Shown in pieces: positions 35,356-47,360 of a stretch of 64,000 nucleotides of DNA. The translations under genes and the position numbers were made by a program. How positions within the stretch are numbered: the stretch's first letter is position 1; the number at the start of each line of letters is the position of its first letter. Source of the DNA: Rhizophagus clarus (taxonomy: Eukaryota > Glomeromycota > Glomeromycetes > Glomerales > Glomeraceae); assembly GCA_015698045.1 (NCBI GenBank), contig BLAL01000175.1, positions 248,001 through 312,000 of the forward strand, written 5' to 3'. Under the pieces are notes generated by a model. That model saw nothing but the letters and a program-made list of their open reading frames with translations. It had not been told where the DNA came from and ran no database searches.

Positions 35356-37409
35356 AAATAATTGATTAATTTTATATTTATAAATTGTACAATTTCATAG
35401 AAATGTCAACATTTAATTACTTGTATAGTAATGTTATTAAATGTAAATTTTTTATTTTTTATTCGCTATAAACTAATTCTGTATATTATTGTACCGATCA
35501 GTCAATAAAAAAATTTTTTTTACCTATTATGATTATAAAGTTCTCATGTATTTATGAAACAAAGAATTTATTAAATAACTAAAATTTTGAGTAATCCAGT
35601 TTCTGTGCTCCTTTCTAATTATGCAGTTTTATCACGCTGTTAATGTGCACATCACTCAATAACCTTAGAGAAAAGATTATTAAATTACATATTAAGTGTG
35701 TATCATATAACTTACAAATTTAACTTTTGGTTATTGACGGCTATTGACTATCAAATTTAGCGAGATTATTAAAAAATAGTCCTAATTATTTTGATTTTAA
35801 ACCAAAATGATTATTGTAGATTTATGGAAATTGTAGAGAATTAGAAATTAAACCAGATCTAACAATTGTAGGAAACCGAGACATAGCTCGTTAGAATCGT
35901 CTTGATGAAACGATTTTAACCTCTAATGAGCTGTGTATCAACTTCCTGTGATGACTGGATCCTGAGATATTTAATAAACCGTCCAACAGAACAGTAACGT
36001 AATTGTTATTTGTCGATTTATTGACGTTTTGTCGCCGCCTTTCGTATATTGAAACTTCTATAATTTACAAGTTTTAATCTTGCCATTTTATTATTGCATT
36101 TTATTATTAAGCTTTGAAGAATTTGTTATGACGATATCTTGGTCGGGTTTTATTGTAATATTAAAAAGTAGATTATTTTCATATTGGCCGTCCTAATTCA
36201 GTCAGAATTAAGACGGTTTCGATCGGGATTAAGAAAATCCGGGTTTACCAATAAAAAATTTGCTGGCCAACCGCCTTAGAGCAGAATGGAAATAGAATGT
36301 TAGAGTGTTAAACTCAAGTATTTATTATATATATATTTTTTTTTCTTCAAAAATTTTGAATATGCATCTCGAGATGATGATGTTATTAGAAATTGAAAAA
36401 AGGTATTACTTAAACATCTTATGGAAAAAAAAATTATTCTAAAAATTTTTGTTAGCCAAATCATTTGAATTGATGATTGTCATTTCAGTCATTAATGATT
36501 TTGATCGGTTAATATTCTTATCATGTGATTCAGTCAAAAATGAAGCAAACATAATGCAGGCCAGAATTATAGTACTGGCCAACATTTACATTTAAATGAC
36601 TTCCATTTCGAATATTCATGATTTCATTCTTACACAAAATTTTTCTGAAGTTTAACTTCAAAATTTTAAAGAAAAAGAAATTGAAACTTAAAAAAATTAA
36701 GCTTCAAAATTTTATCACTGATCAGTGTGCGTATACTAAGGTAGAAACCTCGCAATTATTAATTAGATAAATAAGAAAAATTCTTGAGAATTTTTCTTAC
36801 CTTTAATTTCGAAGTGTTTTTCAAAAACAATAACTACTAATGTAAATAAAGACAATGTTGACATATTTAGGTTTTATTGTCACGATAAATGTAATCTAAC
36901 AAGAATATCATAGAAGTGATTAATAATCTCAAACAGACAAAAAATGAAACGATATTAAAAAGAGTACTATAAGCCATTTATACTCCTTTTCTATAAAGAG
37001 TTAGCTTAACTATAATAATATAATAAAGGCGTATAATAAAATCATATAAATAAGGTACATATTATCATTTGGCTGATGACTATTATTATTAATCAAAAAA
37101 GAATCATTATCAAATTTGCTTTAGAAGTTTAAAGTTAATTTATTTGAGATCCAAAAATAGTTTATCGAGCAAAATTTAAAGATAATTTGTTTGAAATATA
37201 ATCATAATTTATAATTTATCACAATTTGTTATAAAATTTAATAAAGAATATTTGACTTTTAATAATATAAATTCGGTAACTAAGTTTCCACATGTGATTT
37301 ATTCTGTACACTTCTTCATTTCCACCTGTAAATTAAATTTCACAAGTGTATTTGCAATTTCCAAGCCATATACTCTATGTACATCAATACTTCGACCAAT
37401 AAACCATAA
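35356..37409. other. AT-rich intergenic, no gene recognised
   Basis: A hairpin-prone patch at about 35875-35955 has partly complementary arms (GACATAGCTCGTTAGAATCG and CTCTAATGAGCTGTGT). 36190-36270 is a GC-richer patch with GGTTTCGATCGGG. Neither has clear borders. Confidence 0.4.
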
Positions 37410-38150
37410 ACATCAATGCATAATTATTTTACTGAAAGTTTTGATACATACTTTATATTTGAAAAATTGCATATTTCTGCATTTTTCTGGATATTTACTA
37501 TGTTTTTGAGATCTTTTAAAAGTGAATCAACTTTTCTAGACGAATTTTTATTATTCTTGTATCAAGTTTTTTTCATGAATTATAAAATTCAATGTACAAT
37601 ACTTCCTATCAAAAGTTTCGGTACATATTTTGTATTTAAAAATTATATTTTTTTGAATTTATCGTAATTTTACTATGTTTTTAAAGTGAATCACTTTTCT
37701 AAGCGAATTTTTAATACTTTTGTATCAGATTTTTTCGTGTATCATAAAATTTAATGTATAATGCTATTTTACTGAAGGGTTTAACATATATTTTATAATA
37801 AAAAGGTTTTTTGTTCTACATTTTTTTTGTCTTAAGATACATAAGATACATATATACTATATAGTATAGATATTTTATATAACCGCGAATCACTTTTTTG
37901 CATGTGTTTATAATATTTTTGTGCTAGGGTTTTTTATAATCATGAAATTCAATGTCAAAGAATATTCTATGAAGAGTTTTGATGCATATTTATTCATATA
38001 AAATAATTTTTTCTTTGTAATCTATTAATATTTTGATTATCTAATTAAAGAGTCTTTTTATGTAAATGATTGTTGGAACTCTTTGTAAAATGTTCTATCA
38101 CATTAAATTTCATGATTTATAAAAATCTAGTACAAAGTTATTATAAACAC
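37410..38150. repeat. Fold-back repeat family, copy 1
   Basis: Diverged direct units of roughly 165-195 bp start at about 37413, 37590, 37752 and 37947. Each runs through TTTTACTGAA, GATACATA-TTTATA, AAGTGAATCACTTTTCTA and GTATCAGATTTTTT to ATAAAATTCAATGTA. At 38090-38140 the unit end appears inverted (CATTAAATTTCATGATTTAT then TTATAAACACATG). The same units make up 46400-47360. The inverted arm is cut short where a GGTCCGATCCG-rich patch begins. Confidence 0.75.
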
Positions 38151-39217
38151 ATGAGGGTTGGGTTAGTCCGGTCCGATCCGTTCCGGTCCCAAAAGACCGG
38201 TCTTTTGAACAGTCCTTAAAGTTTTTTAATTTTTATTTACTGATTGATCAGTAAGACAATTTCACACTAAGTTTCAGCATTAATTTACTATTTATTGTCA
38301 ATTAAATTGATGTCGATCATGTAACACAAATAGTTACATATGCGAAAATAACTTTTTTTGAGCATCATTATGATATTGATATTAAAAAATACCAAAATTT
38401 TGAAAATTTTGCTATTTCAATATAAAAGCTTGTTAATAAATATAATTTATTATCATGTGTATATCTAATTTGCACTCACCTGGCGATTTAACCTGATAAG
38501 TTTATATAATTTACGTACCCGGTGATATCTCTCCTTTGCTCGGCTCACTCAAGATACGTTTTCTTTCCTTTTTTTTATTTTTACTTCTTACATTTTGTTT
38601 CCTACTAACTTTATTTCGTATTTTTAGGCCTTTTGGCTCTTTCAGTTTTGTAATTAAGGTATGTCCAGTTTACATACTCTGATTTCGTGTTATTTATTTT
38701 TATTTCACTCTTATATTTCGTTTCTTACTACATTTTGTATTTCGTCCTTTTTAGGTCTTTCGGTTCTTCTCTGCGACTACTAAGGTATGTTTTTTTTTAT
38801 TTTTTTTTATTTTCATTTAACGTGTAATTTCTGTTCTCTACTAACTTTATTTCTTCTTTTATTTTATGATTTGGTTTTACTTGGTCTCCTGGGTATTTCA
38901 CTTTTCGTCCCTTCTTTATTTTTTTGTTCTCTTTTCATCTTTTCATTTCTTTTGCTCTTCTCATTCTTCCTTTTTTTTATGTTATTTTTTATTTCCCTTT
39001 GTTCCTTTCTTTTTTTTTTGTTCCCAAATCATCTTTTTCGTTTTTTTATACTATCCTTTATTACTTTAATTTTTTTTATTCCTACTTCATTTTTTCCGTT
39101 TCTTTGTACTGCCCTTGATTCCTTTTTTTGTTCTCACTTCATTTTTTTTTTATTCCTTTACATTACATTTCGTTCCTTTCAGTTTTTTTCCCATTCCCAC
39201 TTTATCTTTTTTGTTTC
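38151..39217. other. Pyrimidine-rich spacer
   Basis: 38160-38215 carries a CCGGTCC-rich patch that may be the end of another element. From about 38540 to 39210 the plus strand is strongly T/C-rich, with loosely repeated pieces (TTTCGTTTCYTACTA; TTTTTAGG-CTTT; AAGGTATGT). The long Phe-rich frames here follow from composition and are not genes. Confidence 0.5.
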
Positions 39218-39541
39218 TTATAGAATCTTTTGAATGATGAGATTTCTTTCTCTTTTCAATTTCTTAACCGAATTATGCTTCTCTTTTTCCGAACCTGTTT
39301 CTGGCTTCTTCTTTTGTTGCTTTACTGATTTAACACGAGATTTATGTTGTCCATTATTTATATTATAACCATTTTGATTAAAATTTATATGGCATTTCAA
39401 AGTTTTATTAGGTGAAATTGAAATATGAGATAACTGGACTTTAGGTCCTATAAATATTTTAGGAAATCGTTCTAAATATTCTAATATTTTATTTATACTT
39501 GCAAAAATAAATAATATAGCAAGGCAAGTCAAAAAGGCCAT
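39218..39541 (-). CDS. Small basic protein with N-terminal signal-like segment
   Basis: A 107-residue frame beginning MAFLTCLAILFIFASINKI. The hydrophobic h-region and the small residues near 14-16 resemble a signal peptide or signal anchor. The rest is polar and becomes very Lys/Arg-rich (RVKSVKQQKKK; VKKLKRERN), with one Cys after the signal region. I chose the ATG at 39541, since the open frame upstream starts only with TTG. No family is recognised. It could be a secreted peptide or a small membrane protein, or a chance frame; the sharp switch from hydrophobic to polar argues for a real gene. It faces a T/C-rich region at its 3' end. Confidence 0.45.
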   Translation of the reverse strand: MAFLTCLAILFIFASINKILEYLERFPKIFIGPKVQLSHISISPNKTLKCHINFNQNGYNINNGQHKSRVKSVKQQKKKPETGSEKEKHNSVKKLKRERNLIIQKIL

Positions 39542-40362
39542 TTTCTTCAATAAAAACAACTATGTCATAATTCTATACTTTAAGATAAAAAATAAATGAA
39601 TCGTATTATATAATAATATAATGTAGTTGGCGTCGCTGTATGATATGTATGAAGATATCATGGATCAATAATACTGTATGGTATGTAATTTGAACAATTT
39701 GAACAAAATTTCAACAATCTTTATCTACTTGATTGATTTATCCCTTTGCTGCATCTCCTGCAACCATCCTTTAAGGTCTAAATTTTACTTTCTTATGATT
39801 ACAACATCATTTCAATATACTGTAAGTTATACGCTATTTCGACATAGCACTAGATAAAGGCTACAAATAAAAATGCGTTTATGTTCGGAAAAATGACTTT
39901 TGAGCAAATAAGTCATTTAATTTGATTAAACACTAAAATGTAGAAGTTTTATTTAAAGTATTAATAATATATTAACTTGTTTATTCAAAGAAGTTATTCA
40001 AAAAACCTTGCTTCACGTTATAAGAACTCAATTTTATACTCGATCTTCCACTTACAGTATGTTGTATAAAGTTTTGATAAGTGATCGGCAGAAAGAGCTC
40101 ATAACAGATCTAACAGATCTATTCACTAAATTTAGTTAGTTTGACATCATATGTGCAACCTAATGTCAATCATCATGCTAGAGTGCAACGAAGGACTACA
40201 GTATTTATTGTCCATATATAGTAATCATTAATAAGTTCATATGTAATGTCTGTTTGCCTGTACATGTGATATTTTGCATATTTGCATAATATAAGTATTT
40301 TCCCAACAGACTTTATACTTTCTTAGTTTTGTTTAAAAATTACTTAGGAAAAAAAAGGTTAA
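39542..40362. other. Divergent intergenic region upstream of gene F
   Basis: The 820 bp between two divergent genes, likely holding both promoters. AT-rich; no motif stands out and no gene is seen. Confidence 0.4.
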
Positions 40363-43300
40363 ATGTCGAGTAATAATATAAAAGAAAACTTTGAAAAAAC
40401 CTTTCACTGGTATCAAAAAGCAGCAGAAAATGGGAATGAAAATGCAATGAACAGTTTAGCCAATTGTTATTACAATGGAGAAGGAACAGAAATGAATTTA
40501 GAAAAAGCATTTCACTGGTACCAAAAAGCAGCGGAAAACAGTATTAAAGAAGCAATGAATAATTTAGCCAATTTTTATTACAATGGAGAAGGAACAGAAA
40601 TGAATTTAGAAAAAGCCTTTTATTGGTATCAAAAGGCAGCAGAAAATGGCGATGAAAATGCAATGAATAGTTTAGCCAATTGTTATTACAATGGAGAAGG
40701 AACAGAAATGAATTTAGAAAAAGCCTTTTATTGGTGTCAAAAAGCAGCAGAAAATGGTAATAAAAAAGCTATGTTTAATTTAGCCAATAGCTATTATTAT
40801 GGAGAAGGAACAGAAGAGAATTTAGAAAAATCCTTTTACTGGTATCAAAAAGCGGCAGAAAATGGTGTTAAAGAAGCAATATATAATTTAGCTATTTGTT
40901 ATAAAAATGGAGAAGGAACAGAAATGAATTTAGAAAAATCCTTTTATTGGTATCAAAAAGCGGCAGAAAATGGTAGTGAAAAAGCAATGAATAATTTAGC
41001 CATTTGTTACAAGAATGGAGAAGGAATAGAAATGAATTTAGAAAAAGCCTTTTATTGGTTCCAAAAAGCAGCAGAAAATGGTATTGAAGTAGCAATGTTT
41101 AATTTAGCTAATCATTATTGCAATGGAGAAGGAACAGAAAAGAATTTAGAAAAAGCCTTTTATTGCTATCAAAAAGCAGCAGAAAATGGTATTAAAGCAG
41201 CAATGTTTAATTTGGCCAATCATTATTACAATGGAGAAGGAACAGAAAAGAATTTAGAAAAAGCATTTTTTTGGTATAAAAAAGCAGGAAAAGATAATAA
41301 TAAAGTAGTGGAGATGAATAATTTAACCTTTTATGAAAATGAAGAAGAAATAGAAATGAACTTAGAAGAAGCCTTTTACTTGCTGTATCAAAAAGCAGCA
41401 GAAAATTGTGATGAAAATGCAATGAATAATTTGGCCATTTGTTATCATAATGGAGAAGGAACAGAAAAGAATTTAGAAAAAGCATTTTACTGGTATCTTA
41501 AAGCAGCAGAAAATGGTATTAAAGAAGCTATGTTTAATGTAGCTAATTGTTATTACAATGGAGAAGGTACAGAAATGAATTTAGAAAAAGCCTTTTATTG
41601 GCATCAAAAAGCAGCAGAAAAAAATCATATTAATGCAATGAATAATTTAGCTAATCATTATTACAATGGAAAGGGAACAGGAAAGAATTTGGTAAAAGCT
41701 ATTTACTGGTACCAAAAAGCAGCGGAAAATGGCATTAATGAAGCAATATTCAATTTAGCTATTTGTTATATAAATGATGAAGAAACAGAAAATAATTTAG
41801 AAAAAGCCTTTTATTGGTATCAAAAAGCAGCAGAAAATGATAATGAAATAGCAATGAATAGTTTAGCCAATTGTTATTATTATGCCAAAGGAACAGAAAA
41901 TAATTTAGAAAAAGCCTTTTACTGGTATCAAAAAGCAGTAGAAAATGGTGATAAAAATGCAATAAATAATTTAGCAAATTGTTATTATAATGGAGAAGGA
42001 ACAGAAAAGAATTTAGAAAAAGCATTTTGCTGGTATCTAAAAGCAGCAGAAAGCGGTATTAAAGAAGCAATAATTATTTTAGCAAATTGCTTTTACAATG
42101 GAGAAGGAACAGAAAAGAATTTAGAAAAAGCCTTTTATTGGTATCAAAAAGCAGCAGAAGATGGTAATAATAATGCAATGAACAATTTAGCCAACTGTTA
42201 TTACTATGGAAAAGGAACAGAAAAGAATTTAGAAGAAGCCTTCTATTGGTATCAGAAAGCATTAGAAAATAGTAATAAAAAAGCAATGAATAATTTAGCT
42301 AATTGTTATAAAAATGGAGAAGGAACAGAAAAGAATTTTGAAAAAGCCTTTTATTGGTTTCAAAAAGCAGTAGAAGATGGTGATAAAAATGCAATGAATA
42401 ATTTAGGCAATTGTTATTATTATGGTGAAGGAACAGAAAAGAATTTTGAAAAAGCTTTTTATTGCTATCAAAAAGCAGTAGAAGATGGTGATAAAAACGC
42501 AATGAATAATTTAGCCAATTGTTACTACAATGGATATGCTACAGAAAAGAATTTTGAAAAAGCCTTTTACTGGTGTCAAAAAGCAGCAGAAAATGGTATT
42601 GAAGCAGCAATGTTTAATTTACTCCTACATTATAGAAATGGTGAAGGAACGGAAAAGGATATGGAAAAATCTTTTTACTGGTGTCAAAAAATAGCAGAAA
42701 ATGGTAATGCAGTAGCAATGAATAGTTTAGCTTATTATTACTATGAAATTGGAGAAGGAACAGAAATTAATTTAGAAAAAGCCCTTTATTGGTATCAAAA
42801 AGCAGCAGAAAATGGTAATGAAAATGCAATGAATAATTTGGCCTTTTTTTATGAAAGTGGAAAAGGAACAGAAAAGAATTTAGAAAAAGCCTTTTATTGG
42901 TATCAAAAAGCAGCAGAAAATGGTAGTGAAAAAGCAATGGATAACTTAGCTAATTGTTATAAAAATGGAGAAGGAACTGAAAAGAACTTAGAAAAAGCCT
43001 TTTACTGGTACCAAAAAGCAGCAGAAAATGGCAATGAAGATGCAATGTATAGTTTGGTTAATCATTATAGAAATGGAGAAGGAACAGAAAAGAATTTAGA
43101 AAAAGCCTTCTATTGGCACCAAAAAGTAATGGAAAGTAACAAAGTAAATTTTAAAAATAAAGAATCATGTGATGAATGTAAACGACCATATATTGATTAC
43201 AAATGGTGTCAACAATGCAATTCTAAACGATTCCAACAAGATTTTTCAAATTGGACTAGCAAAAATACATCTATTGATAGATTTGTTCAAGAAGCACAAA

Positions 43301-44505
43301 CAAATGCTAAAAATAGTTATGAAGTTTTAGAATGGATACCTTATGATAAATTAGCAAATATTAATTATTATGATAAAGGAGGATTTAGTGAAATTCATAA
43401 AGCAATCTGGTTAGATGGACCCATTGATAGTTGGAATTTTAATGAGCAACAATGGAATAGATGGAAATTTCAAACAGGTTATGAGGTTGTTCTTAAAATG
43501 CTTAGTAATTCGTCAAACTTAAATGATAAATTTTTGGATGAGGTATAGTATTTATATTACTAGCAATTTATTTTCTTGCATAAATTTAATATTTTTTTTT
43601 ATTATTTATAGTGGATATATCATTATGATTGTCAAAAACAATCATTTTCAAAATTTATTCAATTCTTTGGAATTACCCAAGTTCCACATAATTTGAATTA
43701 TGCAATAGTAATGAGTTATGCAAAAAAAGGATGTTTAAGAAAATGTTTACCTGATATAATCAAATTTAAATGGCAAGATAAGCTACAATTATTGAAAAAA
43801 ATTGTATTGGGACTTAAAGTAATTCATGAGTCAAAATTAACTCATGGTGATTTTCATGATGGTAATATTTTAATATCAGATAATTATGATGAATTATTTA
43901 TTATTGATTTAGGATTATGTAAGCCTATAAATGATTTACAAGATTCTGATAAAAACAATGAAATTTATGGAGTTTTATCTTATATGGCACCTGAAATATT
44001 AAGAAACAATCCTTATGTTCAGGCAAGTGATATTTATAGTTTTTCAATGATAATGTGGGAATTTACATCAGGTATTCCCCCATTTAATAATAGGGCACAT
44101 GATTTTGAACTTAGTTTAAGTATTTGCGAAGGTGAACGCCCTAAAATTATTGAAAATACACCACAATGTTATGTAGATTTAATGAAAAAATGTTGGGATC
44201 CGGATCCTTCCAATAGGCCAACCATAAGAGAGCTTGAATATAAAATATCTGAATGGGTTGGATGTGTTGGTGAATATTATAAAATGAATAGGAATGAAGC
44301 TTATGAGTTTGAAGTACCTGATATTGATGACAAATTAAGAAATGATATGCTTGAATTTGTAAATACAAGTAATGATTTAATACAAGAACAAGCCAATATT
44401 TCTATTATGGCACAACCTCATTCACAAGTATGTTATACAAGTCGCAAACTTACCGAAATTTTATTTAAAGAGGATTCTGAGTATTTAGAATATATGATAT
44501 CATAA
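40363..44505 (+). CDS. Gene F: 25-repeat Sel1 array fused to a C-terminal protein kinase
   Basis: Two exons, 40363-43542 and 43612-44505, join in phase 0 across a 69-bp intron (1357 residues). Residues 10 to about 925 hold 25 full Sel1-like repeats plus a partial 26th, nearly all exactly 36 residues (consensus LEKAFYWYQKAAENG, then AMNNLANCYYNGEGTEKN), a 108-bp tandem repeat in DNA. A Cys4 segment follows (CDECKRPYIDYKWCQQC) with the WTS motif shared with the kinase pseudogene at 52495-55280. The kinase has KGGFSEIHKAIW, ATP lysine in VVLKML, HGDFHDGNIL, DLG in place of DFG, MAPE and CWDPDPSNRP. The order Sel1-then-kinase is the reverse of genes A-E. The start is a clean ATG that enters repeat 1 within ten residues. 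The uniform repeats suggest recent expansion. Confidence 0.93.
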
Positions 44506-44751
44506 AATTTTTTAATTTGTTATTTATTCTTGTTAATTATATAGGAAATGTTTATTTATATTATATGGGAAATGTTTATATTATCAGTTATATATTCTTA
44601 CAAGATTTAAAATTATTAAAATAAATTATACTTTTTCATTTTTTTAAAAAATATCGCTGATAAATTGATTATTATTAAAAAACCAAATCAAAACAAAAAA
44701 TTTTTGAGTGTTGCGATACGAATATTCAGAAGTGTTCAGTTAATAGTTCAT

Positions 44752-46200
44752 ATAATGATGTAGTTAGCCGAAAAATTCAACCGAAGGCGCAGTAAATTTT
44801 CTGTTAACGACACCAGACGAAAAAAATTCATGTTGATCTTGAATATTTTGTTGGTTCAACATCCACTATTTTCGGCTGAATATTTTCGGCTAAATACACT
44901 TTTTTTAAATAATAGTGTAGTTAGCCGAAATATCTTTAATTTATTTATTAGCTTTAAACTAATATTTGAATTGCTAAATCTCACGATTTTCACAGCATAA
45001 TGCCGGCCAAATTATAATTCCGGCAGGAGTTAATTTGTGTATATAAAAAAAGTTAATCAAAACTACACCAACGGGACCGGTTTATCAATCTGCCATTACA
45101 TTTTGTGTACCCTTACTGCATAAAGCATATTTCGTAATGGGTCAAAAGTGGTCAATTTGATCCTAAAAGTGACCACCTTACTTAATTGATGGTTAAAAGT
45201 GTCCTCTAAAAATGGTCATGTTTGACCACTTTTAGGGTAAATTAATCACTTTTGACCATCACGAAATAAATGTTCCTAAGTAATTACACAAATTAACTCC
45301 GACGGCAGCGACATTATGTGATAAAAATCACCTTCTGTGAGATTTAAGCAATTCTCAATTTTAAAATATTAATTTATAAATTAAAGATAGTTCAGCTAAC
45401 TGCACTATTATTTAAAAAAGTATATTTAGCCAAAAATATTCAGCCGAAAATAGTAGTAGTTGAATGAACAAATATTTTTCGGCTGGGTGTTGTTAGCCGA
45501 AAATTTACTGTGACTTCGGCTGAATTTTTCGGCTACCCTATAAAAAATAAATGTCCGGAAAATGTTATCAAAAATGTCTGGAAAATGTCCGGAATAAATC
45601 TGATGTGTCCGGAAAATGTCCACTTTTTTGGTACATGTCTGACACACTTCTGATACTTAAAATTTTGACATGTCCTAACTTTGTCCAGAATTCGTCCAGT
45701 ATTTGTTCGGTATAAAATTTTGGACAAATTCTGGACAGTTAAACCTGGACAAATTCTGGACATAGTAAAAAAACCAGATAGACAAATTCCGGACATAAAA
45801 AAGCTCAGGACAAATTCTGGATACTATTTCCAAAAAAGGATAAATTAATTTTGTAAAAAAATGCAAAAAGCACAAACTGACATTCAAAACCTTTTCTGTC
45901 GTACTAATTAAAATTGCAGAGCAGGCAAAAATACTATATATCTATGATATAAAAATTTTGGGTTAAGGAATAATGATGATCATCTATCCATTGATCATCT
46001 TTTGTGGCAAATTTTACGAAAATACATTTCCGGACAATTTCTGGACAATTTCCTAATATCCCGAAAATGCAGTGTTTTCGGAACAGTTTCCGGATACACA
46101 GTGTCCAGAATTTCCGGACAATATTTTAGATAATTTTTATGGACATTTTCTGGACATTATCTGGACACTTATTTTTTATAGGGCTAACTACACCATTATA
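44752..46200. mobile_element. Nested palindromic element with perfect 8-bp target duplication
   Basis: Ends ATAATGATGTAGTTAGCC and GGCTAACTACACCATTATA are inverted, and TAGTTCAT is duplicated at 44744-44751 and 46201-46208, so the unit is hAT-like. The arms pair over a long distance: GTAGTTAGCCG, TTCGGCTGAATATTTTCGG and AATAGTGTAGTTAGCC on the left match AGTTCAGCTAACTGCACTATT and TTCAGCCGAAAATAG on the right, and further in ATCTCACGATTTTCACAGCATAATG matches the complement of CATTATGTGATAAAAATCACC plus TGTGAGAT. The innermost part (about 45137-45268) has its own inverted TCAAAAGTGGTCAA/GACCACTTTT arms. A 648-bp foreign element sits in the right arm (45536-46183). No transposase. Confidence 0.88.
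45536..46183. mobile_element. Inner MITE inserted in the palindromic element
   Basis: Inverted ends CCCTATAAAAAATAAATGTCC and GGACACTTATTTTTTATAGGG, flanked by CTA at 45533-45535 and 46184-46186. Removing it rebuilds the TTCGGCTAACTACACC end of the outer element. A 3-bp duplication with such ends fits PIF/Harbinger-like MITEs. Both arms consist of clustered TGTCCGGA and TCTGGACA words, which create spurious overlapping frames. Confidence 0.8.
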
Positions 46201-46399
46201 TAGTTCATGGCTATATAAAGAAATAGGAATAGATATCATGTCAAGCATACTGATGATACCAATTATTCTGCTCATATCCGTCATTTTTGCCAGATATCAT
46301 TTATTGCCAGATTTCATGTGCATTATAATTGTAGAGGTTATATTAATAATATAAAAAACAGGAAAAAAGAGTGTACTTGTGATAACCAATTCATCATAA

Positions 46400-47360
46400 T
46401 CATGTATTTTACTGAAAGTTTCAGCACATCCTTTATAGTGAAAAATTGATTTTTTCTGCATTTTTCTGTATTTTTCTGCATTTTTACTGTTTTTGGGATT
46501 TTTTAAAAGTGACTCACTTTTTCTAATCGAATCTTTAATATTTTTGTACCAGATTTTTTTTGTGAATCATAAATTACAATGTATAATGTTATTAGTCCGG
46601 AGTGTAGTCAATGCGTGATTGGTTCATTTAGTCACACTTGTGCTCCGGACTTAACAACGGTTCTGAAACAGTTCCCTAGTTCTACTAAAAGCTTTAGCAT
46701 ATATTTTATGATAAAAAAGATTTTTTTCACATTTTCTTTTTGCCTTAAGACACTTCATGTGTTTATAATATTTTTTTGTACAGAATTTTTACAAATCCTG
46801 AAATTCAACTTCAGAATATTCTATGAAGAATTTTAATGCATATTTATTTATATAAGATAGTTTATGGTTGCATTTTATTATTTCGACTATTTAATTAAAA
46901 AAAACTGATTATTAAAACATTCAATGACATTATATTTCATGATTCATAAAAAAATCTGATACAAAAATATTATAAACACATGCAGTAAAGTGATTCACAG
47001 CTATGTCAATATACTATATGTATCTTGAGACAAAAAAAAATTGCAGAAAAAAATCTATTTATTATAAAATATATGTTAAAAACTTTTAGTAGAATGGAAT
47101 TATACATTGAAATTTATTATTTATAAAAAAAAAAAAATCTGATGCAATAATATTAAGAATTCGCCTAGGAAAGTGATTCACTTTTAAAAATTCCAAAGAC
47201 AGAGAAAATGCAGAAAAATGCAGAAAATATCAATTTTTTAATATAAAGTATGTGCTGAAGCTTTCAGTAGAATAATGTTATAAATTGAATTTTACGATTC
47301 ACAAAAAAAATCTGGTATAAAATTTTAAAAATTCGTGTAAAAAAGTGATTCACTTTTGTC
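46400..47360. repeat. Fold-back repeat family, copy 2 (large imperfect palindrome)
   Basis: The left arm (about 46400-46860) has the same units and orientation as 37410-38150. The right arm (about 46915-47360) carries them inverted: TTTCATGATTCATAAAAAAATCTGA, AAACACATGCAGTAAAGTGATTCAC, AAAATGCAGAAAAATGCAGAAA and CTTTCAGTAGAATAATG. The centre is at about 46870-46910. It would fold into a hairpin of several hundred base pairs. A 56-bp insert lies in the left arm. Confidence 0.75.
46595..46650. mobile_element. Tiny inverted-repeat insert with TTA borders
   Basis: GTCCGGAG and CTCCGGAC form the ends of a 56-bp insert, with TTA on both sides (46592-46594 and 46651-46653). It interrupts the fold-back repeat between its unit end and the next ACTAAAAG unit start. 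It may be a deleted remnant of a Harbinger-like element. Confidence 0.5.

Noticed and set aside
38787-39233. 148-codon Phe-rich plus-strand frame and two overlapping ones
   Set aside because: They reflect T/C-rich composition; three frames are open at once and none has polar or domain structure.
40892-42502. Long antisense frames opposite gene F with repeated FLFLL-type peptides
   Set aside because: They are shadows of the 108-bp Sel1 repeat on the other strand, with no start context or family resemblance.
40363-43140. Regular 108-bp repeats as a CRISPR-like array
   Set aside because: There are no spacers; the repeats are contiguous codons of a eukaryotic Sel1 array with an intron-containing kinase downstream.
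45426-45887. Overlapping minus-strand frames with repeated SGxCP and NLSKIL-like peptides
   Set aside because: They are translations of TGTCCGGA-type words inside the inner MITE arms.
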